From NCBI GenBank assembly GCA_019637795.1, contig JAHBUY010000004.1:186001-250000 (forward strand): a DNA stretch of 64,000 nucleotides, given 5' to 3'. This stretch comes from a bacterium. Its GTDB lineage: Bacteria; Desulfobacterota; Binatia; HRBIN30; CADEER01. Below the pieces are notes generated by a model. That model saw only the letters and a list, made by a program, of their open reading frames with translations. It was not told where the DNA came from and did not search any database. Position 1 is the stretch's first letter, and each line of letters starts with the position of its first letter. The position numbers and the translations under genes are program-made. Below are positions 36,686-44,832 of the stretch, in pieces.

Positions 36686-38065
36686 TCAGGTCGGCGGCTC
36701 GCCGTCAGTGCCGGTGATCAGGATCTGCTGTCGATCGGGATGCGGCAGGAGCCAGCGGCTCGCCGGCGCGCCGTCCGGCAGCGCCGCGAGGTCGACGTCC
36801 GGATCCACCAACCGGCCATGCGGGCGGCCATTGAAGGTGACGAGCACGTCCGCGCGCACCTCGACGGGATGCCCGAGACGTGCCGCGGCCTGCGCCGCGA
36901 GATGGTGCGCGTAGGAGAGGATCATGTCGGGCTGCGTCGCCATCATCCGCTCCTGCAGCAGGGTGAGCTCCGCCTGCGGGTGCACCTGCCACGCGGTGCC
37001 GCCGACGGGGTCGCGCAGGTCGAACACGGCGCGCCCGTACTTCTCCATCACCATGATCTGCCACGACCAGCGGAAACCGCTCTCGTGCCAGTAGAGATCG
37101 CCGTCGTAGGCGAAGTGGCGCAGTGGGACGAGCATCTGCACGCCGATCCACAGCGCCGCGGCCACCGGCGCCCACCGCCAGCCGCGCGCGGCGCTCGGCG
37201 GCGCGATCGCCGGCGCCAGGCGGAGCAGGCGGCGCGGCCAGTCGGGCGCGAAGAAGATCGGCGTCAGGGCGATCATCAACCACGGGAACATGCCGATCGG
37301 AAAGAGCGCCGCGGTGAGCAGATGGAACGCCAGCACCCCGAGGTAGGCGAGCGCGGTGGTGCGCCGCCACGACAGCAGCGGCGCGATCGCGGCGTCGAAC
37401 AGCAGCCCGGCGTAGCTGAACGCATACGCCGTTCCGACCTGCTCCAGCCATGGTCCGAGCACGGGCAGGTCGGCGTTGGCGCCGAGCCAGAGCCGCAGAG
37501 GCTCGGCGCGCAGCAGCCAGTCGGGATTGCACTTCGCGATGGCGCCGAAGGCGTACACGACGCCGAGCTGGGCGCGCAGCAGCCACACCGCCCATGCGGG
37601 AACCGCGATCGCACGCCCGCGTCGCCACGCATCCACCGACCACGCGGCGCCGGCGGGCACGGCGACCAACAGCGCGCTCAGCAGGCTCACCAGGTAGTAA
37701 TGGTTGAGGTAGTTGGTGCGGTCGATGAGGTGGACGTAGGTGAAGCCGAGGCAGAACAGGGTCGCCGCCCAGCGCGTCCAGGCGCCAGCGGCGAGGAGCA
37801 CGGCGCAGGCGGCGAGCCCGCCGTACAGGGCGTACATGCCCGCCGCCGGAAGCGGTTCGATCCACTCGAGTCCCGGGTACGGAAAGAAGACGCGCGGCTC
37901 GAGATAGTAGGCGGCCACCCAGCCGTAGGCGACGTGGCGCGCGACGGCGATCAGCAGCAGCGCGCCAAAGGCGACGCGGAACACCGCCAGCGAGCTGGCG
38001 TCGACCGGACGCCGCGCGTCGTCGAGGACCCGGCGGGCGCGGCCGAGGAGTCGCTCAGTCGCCAT
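36686..38065 (-). CDS. HTTM-domain (vitamin K-dependent gamma-carboxylase-like) membrane protein
   Basis: A 459-aa protein with about seven to eight helices in residues 25-330 and a soluble C-terminal region. The blocks FRVAFGALLL, YLNHYYLVSLLSALL and VVYAFGAIAKCNPDWLLRAEPLRLWL are the HTTM/VKGC signature; Lys178 may be the catalytic base (by analogy). The family's characterised members carboxylate protein glutamates using reduced vitamin K; bacterial homologues are mostly unproven. Its start overlaps the imelysin lipoprotein gene by 11 bp, tying it to the Fur-box operon. Confidence 0.88.
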   Translation of the reverse strand: MATERLLGRARRVLDDARRPVDASSLAVFRVAFGALLLIAVARHVAYGWVAAYYLEPRVFFPYPGLEWIEPLPAAGMYALYGGLAACAVLLAAGAWTRWAATLFCLGFTYVHLIDRTNYLNHYYLVSLLSALLVAVPAGAAWSVDAWRRGRAIAVPAWAVWLLRAQLGVVYAFGAIAKCNPDWLLRAEPLRLWLGANADLPVLGPWLEQVGTAYAFSYAGLLFDAAIAPLLSWRRTTALAYLGVLAFHLLTAALFPIGMFPWLMIALTPIFFAPDWPRRLLRLAPAIAPPSAARGWRWAPVAAALWIGVQMLVPLRHFAYDGDLYWHESGFRWSWQIMVMEKYGRAVFDLRDPVGGTAWQVHPQAELTLLQERMMATQPDMILSYAHHLAAQAAARLGHPVEVRADVLVTFNGRPHGRLVDPDVDLAALPDGAPASRWLLPHPDRQQILITGTDGEPPT

Positions 38066-39164
38066 CGCTGGGGTTGAAGCGCAGCGTGGAGCCGAGGACG
38101 CTGGTCATGTCGATCTCGAGATGGCGCATCAGATCCGCCGCGCGCTGCTGGGCGCGCGCCACCGCGGCCCGCTCGTCCACGATCGCCTCTTCCAGCGGCA
38201 CGGCCAGGTCGGCGGCGGCATCGAACACGCGGCGCAGCGACAGGCGGATCGCGGTGTCGGTGCGCGGGCTCAGACTCTCGATGATGCCGTGCAGACTGGC
38301 GCCGCTGCTGCCGTCATAGCTGCCGAAGTAGGCGTTCTGGATGCCCGTGACGTCGTCGAGCACGTCGGCGAGCCCGCTGCGGCTGCGGGCGGCGACGATG
38401 AGGTCGGGTCGCGGCGTGCCGTTCGCCCCGAGCGGCGCCTGGAGCTGGCGTTGCGCGACGTCGTCGCTGACGAAGATGAGCTGGTTCACCAGCGCGTCGA
38501 CCGCCGACTTGACCGTCGGATAGCTCTGACTGCCCTGCCCGGCGGCGGCGAGCTCGGCGGCGAAGTTGCCCGCCGCCGGCGACCAGGCATCGCGCAGCAG
38601 GGCGCTCTGATGGCGCAGATTCTCGCCCAACGCCCGCGCGTAGGCGCGGCGCGCCGGGCTGGCGCGCAGACGGGAGAGCACGGCGGCGTCGCCGCCGGTG
38701 GGATCGAAGAGCAGGTACTCGAGCGCGAGCAGCCCCTTCACGTTGGCGCCGAGATCCTCGATGGCGGCGGCGTCGAAGGTCGCGCTGCCGGCAATGGCGC
38801 TCTCGATGCGGTCGCCACGGATCGGCGACCAGTCGATCTTGGCCGCCGAGCGCAGGGCCGCGGCCGGGCCGAACGCGAAGACCTCGCTGCGTTTCCACGC
38901 CGCCCTGGCGCGGCGCCAGGCGTTCTGCGCGGCGACCAGCCCTGTCGCGTCGGGCTGCGCCTCCAGGGTGCGGAGCGCCTCGACCTGGGCGTCGGCGGCC
39001 TGCGTCAACGCCTCGTAGGTCGGCACGATCACCGTGACGCCGAGGTCGCGCAGCATGAGGCGCCGCGGCCCGGCATGCGGGGCGGGAGTGCCGCCGCCGC
39101 CGCAGGCGCAGACGGCGAGCAGGGTCATCGCCCACGCCGTTCGGCGAAGCGCGGTCGGGTTCAT
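38055..39164 (-). CDS. Imelysin family lipoprotein
   Basis: A 369-aa predicted periplasmic lipoprotein: signal with lipobox LAVC (Cys about residue 19), then an all-helical imelysin (peptidase M75-like) domain. Recognisable blocks are WRRARAAWKRSEVFAFGP, LLALEYLLFD, HQSALLRDAWSP and TGIQNAYFGSYDGSSGASLHGIIESL. The GxHxxE metal motif is replaced by GLLALEYLLF, so this copy lacks the His. Imelysins serve in iron uptake. Its ATG overlaps the upstream di-heme gene by 4 bp (ATGA) and its end overlaps the HTTM gene. Confidence 0.88.
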   Translation of the reverse strand: MNPTALRRTAWAMTLLAVCACGGGGTPAPHAGPRRLMLRDLGVTVIVPTYEALTQAADAQVEALRTLEAQPDATGLVAAQNAWRRARAAWKRSEVFAFGPAAALRSAAKIDWSPIRGDRIESAIAGSATFDAAAIEDLGANVKGLLALEYLLFDPTGGDAAVLSRLRASPARRAYARALGENLRHQSALLRDAWSPAAGNFAAELAAAGQGSQSYPTVKSAVDALVNQLIFVSDDVAQRQLQAPLGANGTPRPDLIVAARSRSGLADVLDDVTGIQNAYFGSYDGSSGASLHGIIESLSPRTDTAIRLSLRRVFDAAADLAVPLEEAIVDERAAVARAQQRAADLMRHLEIDMTSVLGSTLRFNPSDGD

Positions 39165-40621
39165 AGCGAATCCAGGAAGCGCAACAGCGCCGCGCGGTCG
39201 TCGCTCGGCAGGGTTCGGAAGCCCTCGCGCGCGGCCACGGCCTCGCCATCGTGCCAGAGAATCGCCTCGGCGGCGTCGCGGGCCCGTCCGTCGTGCAGCA
39301 GCAGCGTGTGGCGGTTGACGGTCGCGATGAGCCCGAGCCCCCACAGCGGCGGCGTGCGCCACTCGCGGCCGTCGGCGAGGAAATCCGGTCGCCCGTCGGC
39401 GAGGCCGTCGCCCAGGTCGTGCAACAGTAGGTCGGTGTAGGGATGGATGCGCTGGCCGGCGAGCGCCGGCGCGGCGTCCGCGCCGGTGGTCAACGTCGGC
39501 GTGTGGCAGGCCGCGCAGCCGATCTCGGCGAACAGGGCCTCGCCGCGTTGCACGGCGGGATCCGCCACCTCGCGGCGCGCCGGGACGGCGAGATGCCGGC
39601 TGTAGAACGTCACCGCGTCGAGCTTGTCCTGATCGATCTCGGGATCGCCGCCGTTCGGCGCCGCCAGGCAGGCGGTCTGGACCGCGGTGCAATTCTGTTC
39701 CGGGAACAGGGGCGACGTGATGCCGATATCGCCGACGAAGGCGCCGGCATTCTGCTGTTCGAGGGTCGGCACGTTCGCCTTCCAACCGAAGCGCCCGAGC
39801 GCGAGCTGACCGCGGCGGACGTCCCACGCCAGGTTGGCGCGCCCGGAAATGCCGTCGCCGTCGCGATCGTCGGGATCGGCGGCGGCCAGCAGGGTGCTCT
39901 CGTCCACGGCCTCGAGGAGACCGAGGCCGATGAGAAACGGCGCGGTGCGCGGCGACAGGAGGAGGGCGGGATCGGGCGGACCGTAGGCGAGATCGACCAG
40001 ATCGTAGCGCGGCCGCCGCAGACTGTACGGCTCGCCGTCGGCGTACCGACCGGGCACTTCCTCGTAGCTGATGGCGACCCGGCCCTCGCCGGGCACGCCG
40101 AGGATCCCGGCCTGATTCAGTTGGCCGCCGTACGTCGGATCGGGCAGCGGCCCGCCGTCGTCGCCGACGCCCGGGATGGACAGGCGGAAGAGGATGCCGA
40201 CCGAGTCCTCCTCCGGTGGAACCGGCGGCCGGCCGCGGCCGTCGCGGAAGTGGCAGGAGGAGCAGGAGCGGGCGTTGAACAGGGGGCCGAGGCCGTCGGA
40301 CCCGACGGTCGACGATGGGGCCGTGACCCAGTCGCGATTGAAGAGCGCGTTGCCGACGAAGAACGCGGTGCGCTGCGCCAGCGGCAGATTGCGGGACGGC
40401 TGGCCGAAGGCGCTGGTGGTGGAGTCGAAAACGGTACCGGCACCGCCGGAGAGCGCGTCGCCGACGACCACCGACGGCGTGGCGGTCGCGGTCGGCACCG
40501 CCGTGGCCGTCGGGGTGACCGGCGCCGCGCCGCCACGCTGGTCGTCGCTGCCGCAACCGGCAGCAAGCGCCGCGAGCACCGCGGCGGCGGCGACGCGTGA
40601 TCGGGAACGGGAGCGGGTCAA
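39161..40621 (-). CDS. Di-heme c-type oxidoreductase lipoprotein (DUF1111/thiol oxidoreductase-like)
   Basis: A 486-aa protein with a lipoprotein signal (RSRSRSRVAAAAVLAALAAGC) and a PTPTATAVPT linker. Two c-type heme sites: CSSCH at 120-124 and CAACH at 369-373. LGPLFNARSC, the DRDGDGISGRANL loop and RTPPLWGLG are hallmarks of DUF1111 di-heme proteins. It probably transfers electrons or reduces ferric iron in the periplasm (inference). The TTG at 40621 overlaps the imelysin stop; a GTG at 40660 is the alternative. Imelysin-DUF1111-imelysin is a known gene order in iron-regulated clusters. Confidence 0.9.
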   Translation of the reverse strand: MTRSRSRSRVAAAAVLAALAAGCGSDDQRGGAAPVTPTATAVPTATATPSVVVGDALSGGAGTVFDSTTSAFGQPSRNLPLAQRTAFFVGNALFNRDWVTAPSSTVGSDGLGPLFNARSCSSCHFRDGRGRPPVPPEEDSVGILFRLSIPGVGDDGGPLPDPTYGGQLNQAGILGVPGEGRVAISYEEVPGRYADGEPYSLRRPRYDLVDLAYGPPDPALLLSPRTAPFLIGLGLLEAVDESTLLAAADPDDRDGDGISGRANLAWDVRRGQLALGRFGWKANVPTLEQQNAGAFVGDIGITSPLFPEQNCTAVQTACLAAPNGGDPEIDQDKLDAVTFYSRHLAVPARREVADPAVQRGEALFAEIGCAACHTPTLTTGADAAPALAGQRIHPYTDLLLHDLGDGLADGRPDFLADGREWRTPPLWGLGLIATVNRHTLLLHDGRARDAAEAILWHDGEAVAAREGFRTLPSDDRAALLRFLDSL

Positions 40622-41967
40622 GGGGTCGTGCTGATCGAGATGCCCAGAGCCTCGGCGCACTGGGCGAGGAGGTCGGTCTGGTGGTTGAGCGCGTCGATCG
40701 CGGCGGCAATCGCCATCCGCCCTGGGGACGAGTCCGGCCCGAGGATCGCCTGATCGAATGGCGTCGGGATGGCGTCGATCCTGGCGCGGGCGGCGGTCAT
40801 CGCCGCCCGCGCCTGCGTCGCCAGCGTCGGGTTCACCTGCTGCACGAGATCGTCGATCCCCGGCCCGTCGGTCGCGCCGTAGCGGCCGAGAAACGCGTTC
40901 TCGATGCCGAGCTCGTCGTAGACGTGATCGGCGTGCGTGTTGTCGGAGAAGCAGGAGTGTTCGTCCTCCTGGTCCTTGGTCTCGTAGGCCACCGCCATGC
41001 GCTCGCCGGTGAGCTCGCCACCGCTCAGGGTGCCGATGCCGGTCAACATGCGGCGCAACGCCTCGTTGGGGTTGAGGGCGAGGAACTGCGCCCGATAGTT
41101 GCCGGCGACGCCGGGGAGCCAGGCGTCACGCACGGCGCTCAGGTGGGCGACGAGGAGCGCCGCCGCCGCGCGCAGGTATTGACCGCGTCGCTCCGGGTTG
41201 GCGGCGGTCCCGGTGCCGCCGGTCACGTAGTCGGTGTAGGGACGGTCGCCGGGACCGGTGGCGCTGTGATCCTGGCCCCAGAGGAGGAACTCGATGGCGT
41301 GGTAGCCGGATGAGATCGTGGTCTCGCTCTCGGCCTCGTTGAGCGCCATCAGAAGGTCGGCATCGATCGTCGGGTAGCGCACGGGATCGTTGATGATGCC
41401 GGTATCGAGCCGGGTCGCCGGGCAGCCGTCGAGCGCGTGCCCCACCGCGGCCACCAGCTCGGCGATCGAGGCCTGCCCGTCGCTGTCGGTGTCGATGGCG
41501 CCGCAGGTGCTGACCGGGGTGGTCCCCAGCGCGATGCCGACGGCCAGGATCAGCTCCTCGATCGTCACCGCGCCGGAGCTGTTGCAGTCGCCGCCGCAGA
41601 CGCCGCCCGCGGCGGCAACGTAGTCGATGTACGCCTCGTCGAGCGGCCAGGCGTTGATGAACGGCTCGGGTCCGGTGTCCGCGTTGTCGATCGGCCCGTC
41701 GTAGAAGCGGGCCATCTCGCTCTGCAGGTATGCCGGGCGCGCGGCGAGCCACGCGGCGCGGGCCGCCGTCAGCCCGTCCGCGCTCGGCTGGGCGACGAAG
41801 TCGTCGATCGCCGTTCGCAGCGCCTGCGCGCCGGCCAGCGCGTCGGTGTAGGTCGCCAGGACCACCTCGGCATAGCGAGCAATCACCTGGCTGCGCGTCG
41901 GCTGCCCCAACGCCGTGCCCGCCGACAGCGCCAGTGCCACCGCCACCACCAGCAGCATTCGTCTCAT
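40618..41967 (-). CDS. Imelysin family protein with inserted dockerin-like EF-hand module
   Basis: A 449-aa exported protein: signal peptide 1-21, imelysin domain with AWPLDEAYIDYV and the GxHxxE motif in GYHAIEFLLWG (His223, Glu226). Between the two, residues 123-183 hold a two-EF-hand module (DCNSSGAVTIEE, DTDSDGQASIAE, flanking Cys), absent from ordinary imelysins and homologous to the C-terminal modules of three other proteins here. A Fur-box-like site lies 45 bp upstream of the ATG, which follows GGAGGGAG. It heads a five-gene minus-strand operon. Probably binds iron in the periplasm. Confidence 0.92.
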   Translation of the reverse strand: MRRMLLVVAVALALSAGTALGQPTRSQVIARYAEVVLATYTDALAGAQALRTAIDDFVAQPSADGLTAARAAWLAARPAYLQSEMARFYDGPIDNADTGPEPFINAWPLDEAYIDYVAAAGGVCGGDCNSSGAVTIEELILAVGIALGTTPVSTCGAIDTDSDGQASIAELVAAVGHALDGCPATRLDTGIINDPVRYPTIDADLLMALNEAESETTISSGYHAIEFLLWGQDHSATGPGDRPYTDYVTGGTGTAANPERRGQYLRAAAALLVAHLSAVRDAWLPGVAGNYRAQFLALNPNEALRRMLTGIGTLSGGELTGERMAVAYETKDQEDEHSCFSDNTHADHVYDELGIENAFLGRYGATDGPGIDDLVQQVNPTLATQARAAMTAARARIDAIPTPFDQAILGPDSSPGRMAIAAAIDALNHQTDLLAQCAEALGISISTTP

Positions 41968-42011
41968 GCGTCTCCCTCCGCGCCCATCGCTCAGACCGTC
42001 CTAACTGATAC

Positions 42012-42026
42012 TGAAAGTGATTTTCA
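42012..42026. promoter_or_regulatory. Fur-box-like 7-1-7 repeat before the imelysin operon
   Basis: TGAAAGT-G-ATTTTCA, one mismatch between arms. It lies 45 bp upstream of the imelysin ATG on the minus strand and near the porin gene on the plus strand. Similar to the Fur consensus TGATAAT-N-ATTATCA; two further copies occur in this locus. Confidence 0.65.
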
Positions 42027-42096
42027 ATACCAGAAATGATCCACCCCCCTACTGCACGAACCCTTGACTTCATGACCCGGGACCGACAAACGAGAC

Positions 42097-42111
42097 TGAA
42101 AGTCGTTTTCA
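42097..42111. promoter_or_regulatory. Fur-box-like 7-1-7 repeat before the porin gene
   Basis: TGAAAGT-C-GTTTTCA, 26 bp before the ATG at 42137, so a bound repressor would block initiation. Same pattern as at 42012 and 43985. Confidence 0.65.
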
Positions 42112-42136
42112 ATTTCTGGGCGCGGGGGGCGAGGCA

Positions 42137-43711
42137 ATGATGCGAGCGCGAGTCTTGGCAGCCGGCGCGGCGATGCTGCTGCTGGCCGCGGCGCCGGCGG
42201 TGCGGGCCGACGAGGAGGCGCTGCAGCGACGGATCGAGGAGCTGGAAGCGCAGCAGCGCCAGATCCTCGAACAGATGAAAGAGATGAAGCGCGAGCTCGA
42301 TGCCGCGCGGCATGGCGCGCCCGCCGCCGCGCCGGCACCGGTCGCAGCCCCCGTCCCGGTCGCGCCGGCAGCCCCTGCCGCGGCCGCCCCGGCCGTCGCC
42401 GCGCCCGCGGCTGCGGCGCCCGCGACCGAGCAGGCCGCCGCGCCGCCGCCCTCTCCGGCCACGGGCGAAACCGCGCGCGTCGCCGAGGTCGAGCGGCGCC
42501 AGGGGATCCTGACCGAGGAGATCCGCAAGATCCGCGACTTCCTGGTGCTGCCGGAGACGCAGGAACTGAAGGGACGCTACGGCCTCGGCCCCTCGGCATC
42601 GAAGGTCTACGGTCTGCCGGGACGCGGTCTGTCCATCGGCGGCTATGGCGAAGCGAACTACAAGATCGTCACCGAGAACGGGAACGGCGCCAAGGATACC
42701 TTCGATTTCCTGCGCTTCGTCCTCTACACCGGGTACAAGTTCAACGACTGGATCGTCTTCAACTCCGAGCTCGAGGTCGAGCACGCGGTCTCCGGCGAGG
42801 ACACGATCTCCTCCGACGGCGGCGAGGTGGCCCTGGAGTTCGCGACCCTCGACTTCCTGTTCCATCCGGCGGTCAACGCGCGCGGCGGCCTGATGCTGGT
42901 CCCCATGGGCTTCATCAACGAGGTCCACGAACCGCCCTTCTACTTCGGCAACACGCGGCCGCCGGTGGAGACGATCATCCTGCCCTCGACCTGGCGGGCC
43001 AACGGCGCCGGCTTCTTCGGCCAGATCATCGACGGGCTGGAGTACAAGGCGTACGGCATCACCAGCTTCAACGCCAAGGGCTACCGCAGCCTCGATCTGC
43101 GCGATGCGCGCCAGAGCGGCGTCAACGAGCTCGCCGAGGACTGGTCGTTCGTCGGTCGCCTCGACTACGCCCCGTTCGACGAGTGGTCGTTCGGCGGGTC
43201 GATGTACATGGGCGACCAGGGACAGAACGAGCAATACGGCAACGAGGACATCGGCTTCCGCCGGGTCGGCGTGTTCACCCAGATCTACGAGGCGCACACC
43301 GAGGCGATCTGGCGTGGCGCCTGGTTCCGCCTCCTCGGCACGACGGCGCTGATCGACGACGCCGGCATTCTCAGCCAGGACCAGGAGATCGAGCTCGCCA
43401 CCGGCGGCCAGCCGATCGGCAAGGTGATGCTCGGCATCTACACCGAGGCGGCGTACAACGTCCTACCGCTGGTGTGGCCCGAGAGCACCCAGTACCTGGC
43501 GCCCTGGTTCCGTTATTCCTGGCTCGACACGACCAACAGTGTCGCCAAGGGCTTCACCCGCGATCCCCTGGCGCGGCGCTGGTTCTACGAATTCGGCCTC
43601 CAGTACAAGCCCATTCCGCAGATCGCGCTCAAGGCCGACTACCACATCCAGGAGTCCGATGCTGGACCGCTGCCGAGCGAGCTGCGCCTCGGTGGCGGCT
43701 TCGTCTTCTGA
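42137..43711 (+). CDS. Outer-membrane beta-barrel porin with N-terminal coiled coil
   Basis: A 524-aa exported protein: signal peptide ending AVRA-DEE (residue about 25), a charged coiled coil (LQRRIEELEAQQRQILEQMK), an Ala/Pro-rich linker (about 60-110), a second short coiled segment, then about 16 amphipathic strands from GGYGEANYKI to the C-terminal GGGFVF ending in Phe, as in outer-membrane barrels. It resembles phosphate-selective/OprP-like porins in general. The Fur-box-like repeat upstream suggests iron-starvation induction and a role in iron or siderophore passage (inference). Confidence 0.88.
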   Translation: MMRARVLAAGAAMLLLAAAPAVRADEEALQRRIEELEAQQRQILEQMKEMKRELDAARHGAPAAAPAPVAAPVPVAPAAPAAAAPAVAAPAAAAPATEQAAAPPPSPATGETARVAEVERRQGILTEEIRKIRDFLVLPETQELKGRYGLGPSASKVYGLPGRGLSIGGYGEANYKIVTENGNGAKDTFDFLRFVLYTGYKFNDWIVFNSELEVEHAVSGEDTISSDGGEVALEFATLDFLFHPAVNARGGLMLVPMGFINEVHEPPFYFGNTRPPVETIILPSTWRANGAGFFGQIIDGLEYKAYGITSFNAKGYRSLDLRDARQSGVNELAEDWSFVGRLDYAPFDEWSFGGSMYMGDQGQNEQYGNEDIGFRRVGVFTQIYEAHTEAIWRGAWFRLLGTTALIDDAGILSQDQEIELATGGQPIGKVMLGIYTEAAYNVLPLVWPESTQYLAPWFRYSWLDTTNSVAKGFTRDPLARRWFYEFGLQYKPIPQIALKADYHIQESDAGPLPSELRLGGGFVF

Positions 43712-43748
43712 TCAGCCACGGCGCCCGGCGCCGCGAGAGGAGTCTCCC

Positions 43749-43958
43749 ATGCCCAATCCCGCCCCCTGCCGGCCGCAGCGCCTCGCCGCGCACGGCCCCA
43801 TCCGCATCGATGTCTGCGGATGCGGCCAGGTCCACGTCTCCATCGGCCCGACCACGGTCCGTCTGGCGCAACCGGTCGCCCGCGCCCTCGGCGACGCGCT
43901 GCGCACCGCGATGGCGCGGCTCGAGCACGCCGCGTCCCCACCGCTGCCGCTCCAGTGA
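43749..43958 (+). CDS. Small CxC protein of unknown function
   Basis: A 69-aa protein with GPIRIDVCGCGQVHVSIGPTTVRL, that is CGCG followed by alternating hydrophobic residues, and a helical C-terminal tail. The CxC plus a nearby His could bind metal. AGAGGAG lies 7 nt before the ATG. It sits 37 bp after the porin and before the BFD gene, inside the Fur-box locus, so an iron-related role is possible. No named family is recognised. Confidence 0.65.
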   Translation: MPNPAPCRPQRLAAHGPIRIDVCGCGQVHVSIGPTTVRLAQPVARALGDALRTAMARLEHAASPPLPLQ

Positions 43959-43984
43959 GCGGCGTTCCGGCCTCACTTTGATCT

Positions 43985-43999
43985 TGAAAATAGTTTTCA
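43985..43999. promoter_or_regulatory. Fur-box-like 7-1-7 repeat and promoter before bfd
   Basis: TGAAAAT-A-GTTTTCA. The overlapping TTGAAA (43984-43989), a 17-bp spacer and TAGAAA (44007-44012) resemble a sigma-70 promoter, so a bound Fur would occlude the -35. It lies 51 bp before the ATG at 44050. Confidence 0.65.
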
Positions 44000-44049
44000 G
44001 AATCAGTAGAAATGGCGGTGGATAGCCTTTCCGGGGAGGATCGCGAGCC

Positions 44050-44232
44050 ATGATCGTCTGTCACTGCGCCGGCGTCACCGACCAGGCCATCCTGCAGCTC
44101 GCTCGCGAGGGCGCGCAGACGGTGAAGGATATCGTCCGCGCCTCGGGCGCCGGCCGTTGCTGCGCGCCGTGCCGTTCCGAGATCGCGACGCTGCTGTCGC
44201 AGCACGAATCGCTCGCCGCTGCCGCCGAGTAG
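44050..44232 (+). CDS. bfd: Bacterioferritin-associated ferredoxin (BFD-like [2Fe-2S])
   Basis: A 60-aa protein. The four cluster cysteines are present as CHC (Cys4, Cys6) and CAPC (Cys38, Cys41), matching the C-x-C...C-x2-C pattern of BFD. Bfd supplies electrons to bacterioferritin for iron release. A Fur-box-like repeat and promoter lie upstream, in keeping with induction in iron shortage. GGGGAGG precedes the ATG. The bacterioferritin gene follows after 129 bp with a terminator-like hairpin between. Confidence 0.93.
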   Translation: MIVCHCAGVTDQAILQLAREGAQTVKDIVRASGAGRCCAPCRSEIATLLSQHESLAAAAE

Positions 44233-44248
44233 CGCGGCGAGGCGCGCT

Positions 44249-44283
44249 GGCGACGCGTCGCGCTGGCAACGCGTGCCCTTTTT
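44249..44283 (+). terminator. Intrinsic terminator-like hairpin after bfd
   Basis: GGCGACGCGT (44249-44258) pairs with ACGCGTGCC (44269-44277) with one bulged base, followed by C and five T (44279-44283). It separates bfd from the bacterioferritin gene, so bfr probably has its own promoter. Confidence 0.5.
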
Positions 44284-44361
44284 CCCCTCCCCCGGTTCGG
44301 TTATCGTGACGACCACACGCCGGTCGGCGTCCACGTCCATCTGCAGTGGGAGGGTTGGGGC

Positions 44362-44832
44362 ATGAAGGGCAACGCGAAGCTGATCGAGACGCTGAACGAG
44401 ATCCTCACCGGCGAGCTGACCGCCATCAATCAGTACTTCATCCACGCCAAGATGTGCGCGAACTGGGGCTACGCGCGCCTGGCGCACAAGATCCGCGAGG
44501 AATCGATCGGGGAAATGAAGCACGCCGACGAGGTGATCGAACGCATCCTGTTCCTCGAAGGCGTGCCGAACATGCAGCGCCTGGAGAAGGTGCGGGTCGG
44601 CGAGACCGTGCTCGAGCAGTTGAAGCTCGACCTCAAGCTGGAGGAAGTGGCGGTGCCGCGACTCAACAAGGCGATCGCGCAGGCGGTCGAGATCGGCGAC
44701 AACACCACCCGCGAGCTGCTGGAGACGATTCTCGTTTCCGAGGAGGAGCACGTCGACTGGCTCGAGGCCCAGCTCACGTTGATCCGCCAGGTCGGCGAGC
44801 AGAACTATCTGTCGCAGCAGATCCGAGACTGA
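44362..44832 (+). CDS. bfr: Bacterioferritin
   Basis: A 156-aa iron-storage protein that aligns end to end with E. coli Bfr: heme ligand Met52 ([11 protein letters not shown]), ferroxidase ligands Glu18, Glu51, His54, Glu94, Glu127 and His130 all appear to be kept, and Tyr25 is present. Twenty-four subunits form a shell that oxidises and stores iron with heme between subunits. GGGAGGG precedes the ATG. The gene lies after bfd in the iron locus; no Fur-box-like site is seen directly before it. Confidence 0.97.
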   Translation: MKGNAKLIETLNEILTGELTAINQYFIHAKMCANWGYARLAHKIREESIGEMKHADEVIERILFLEGVPNMQRLEKVRVGETVLEQLKLDLKLEEVAVPRLNKAIAQAVEIGDNTTRELLETILVSEEEHVDWLEAQLTLIRQVGEQNYLSQQIRD

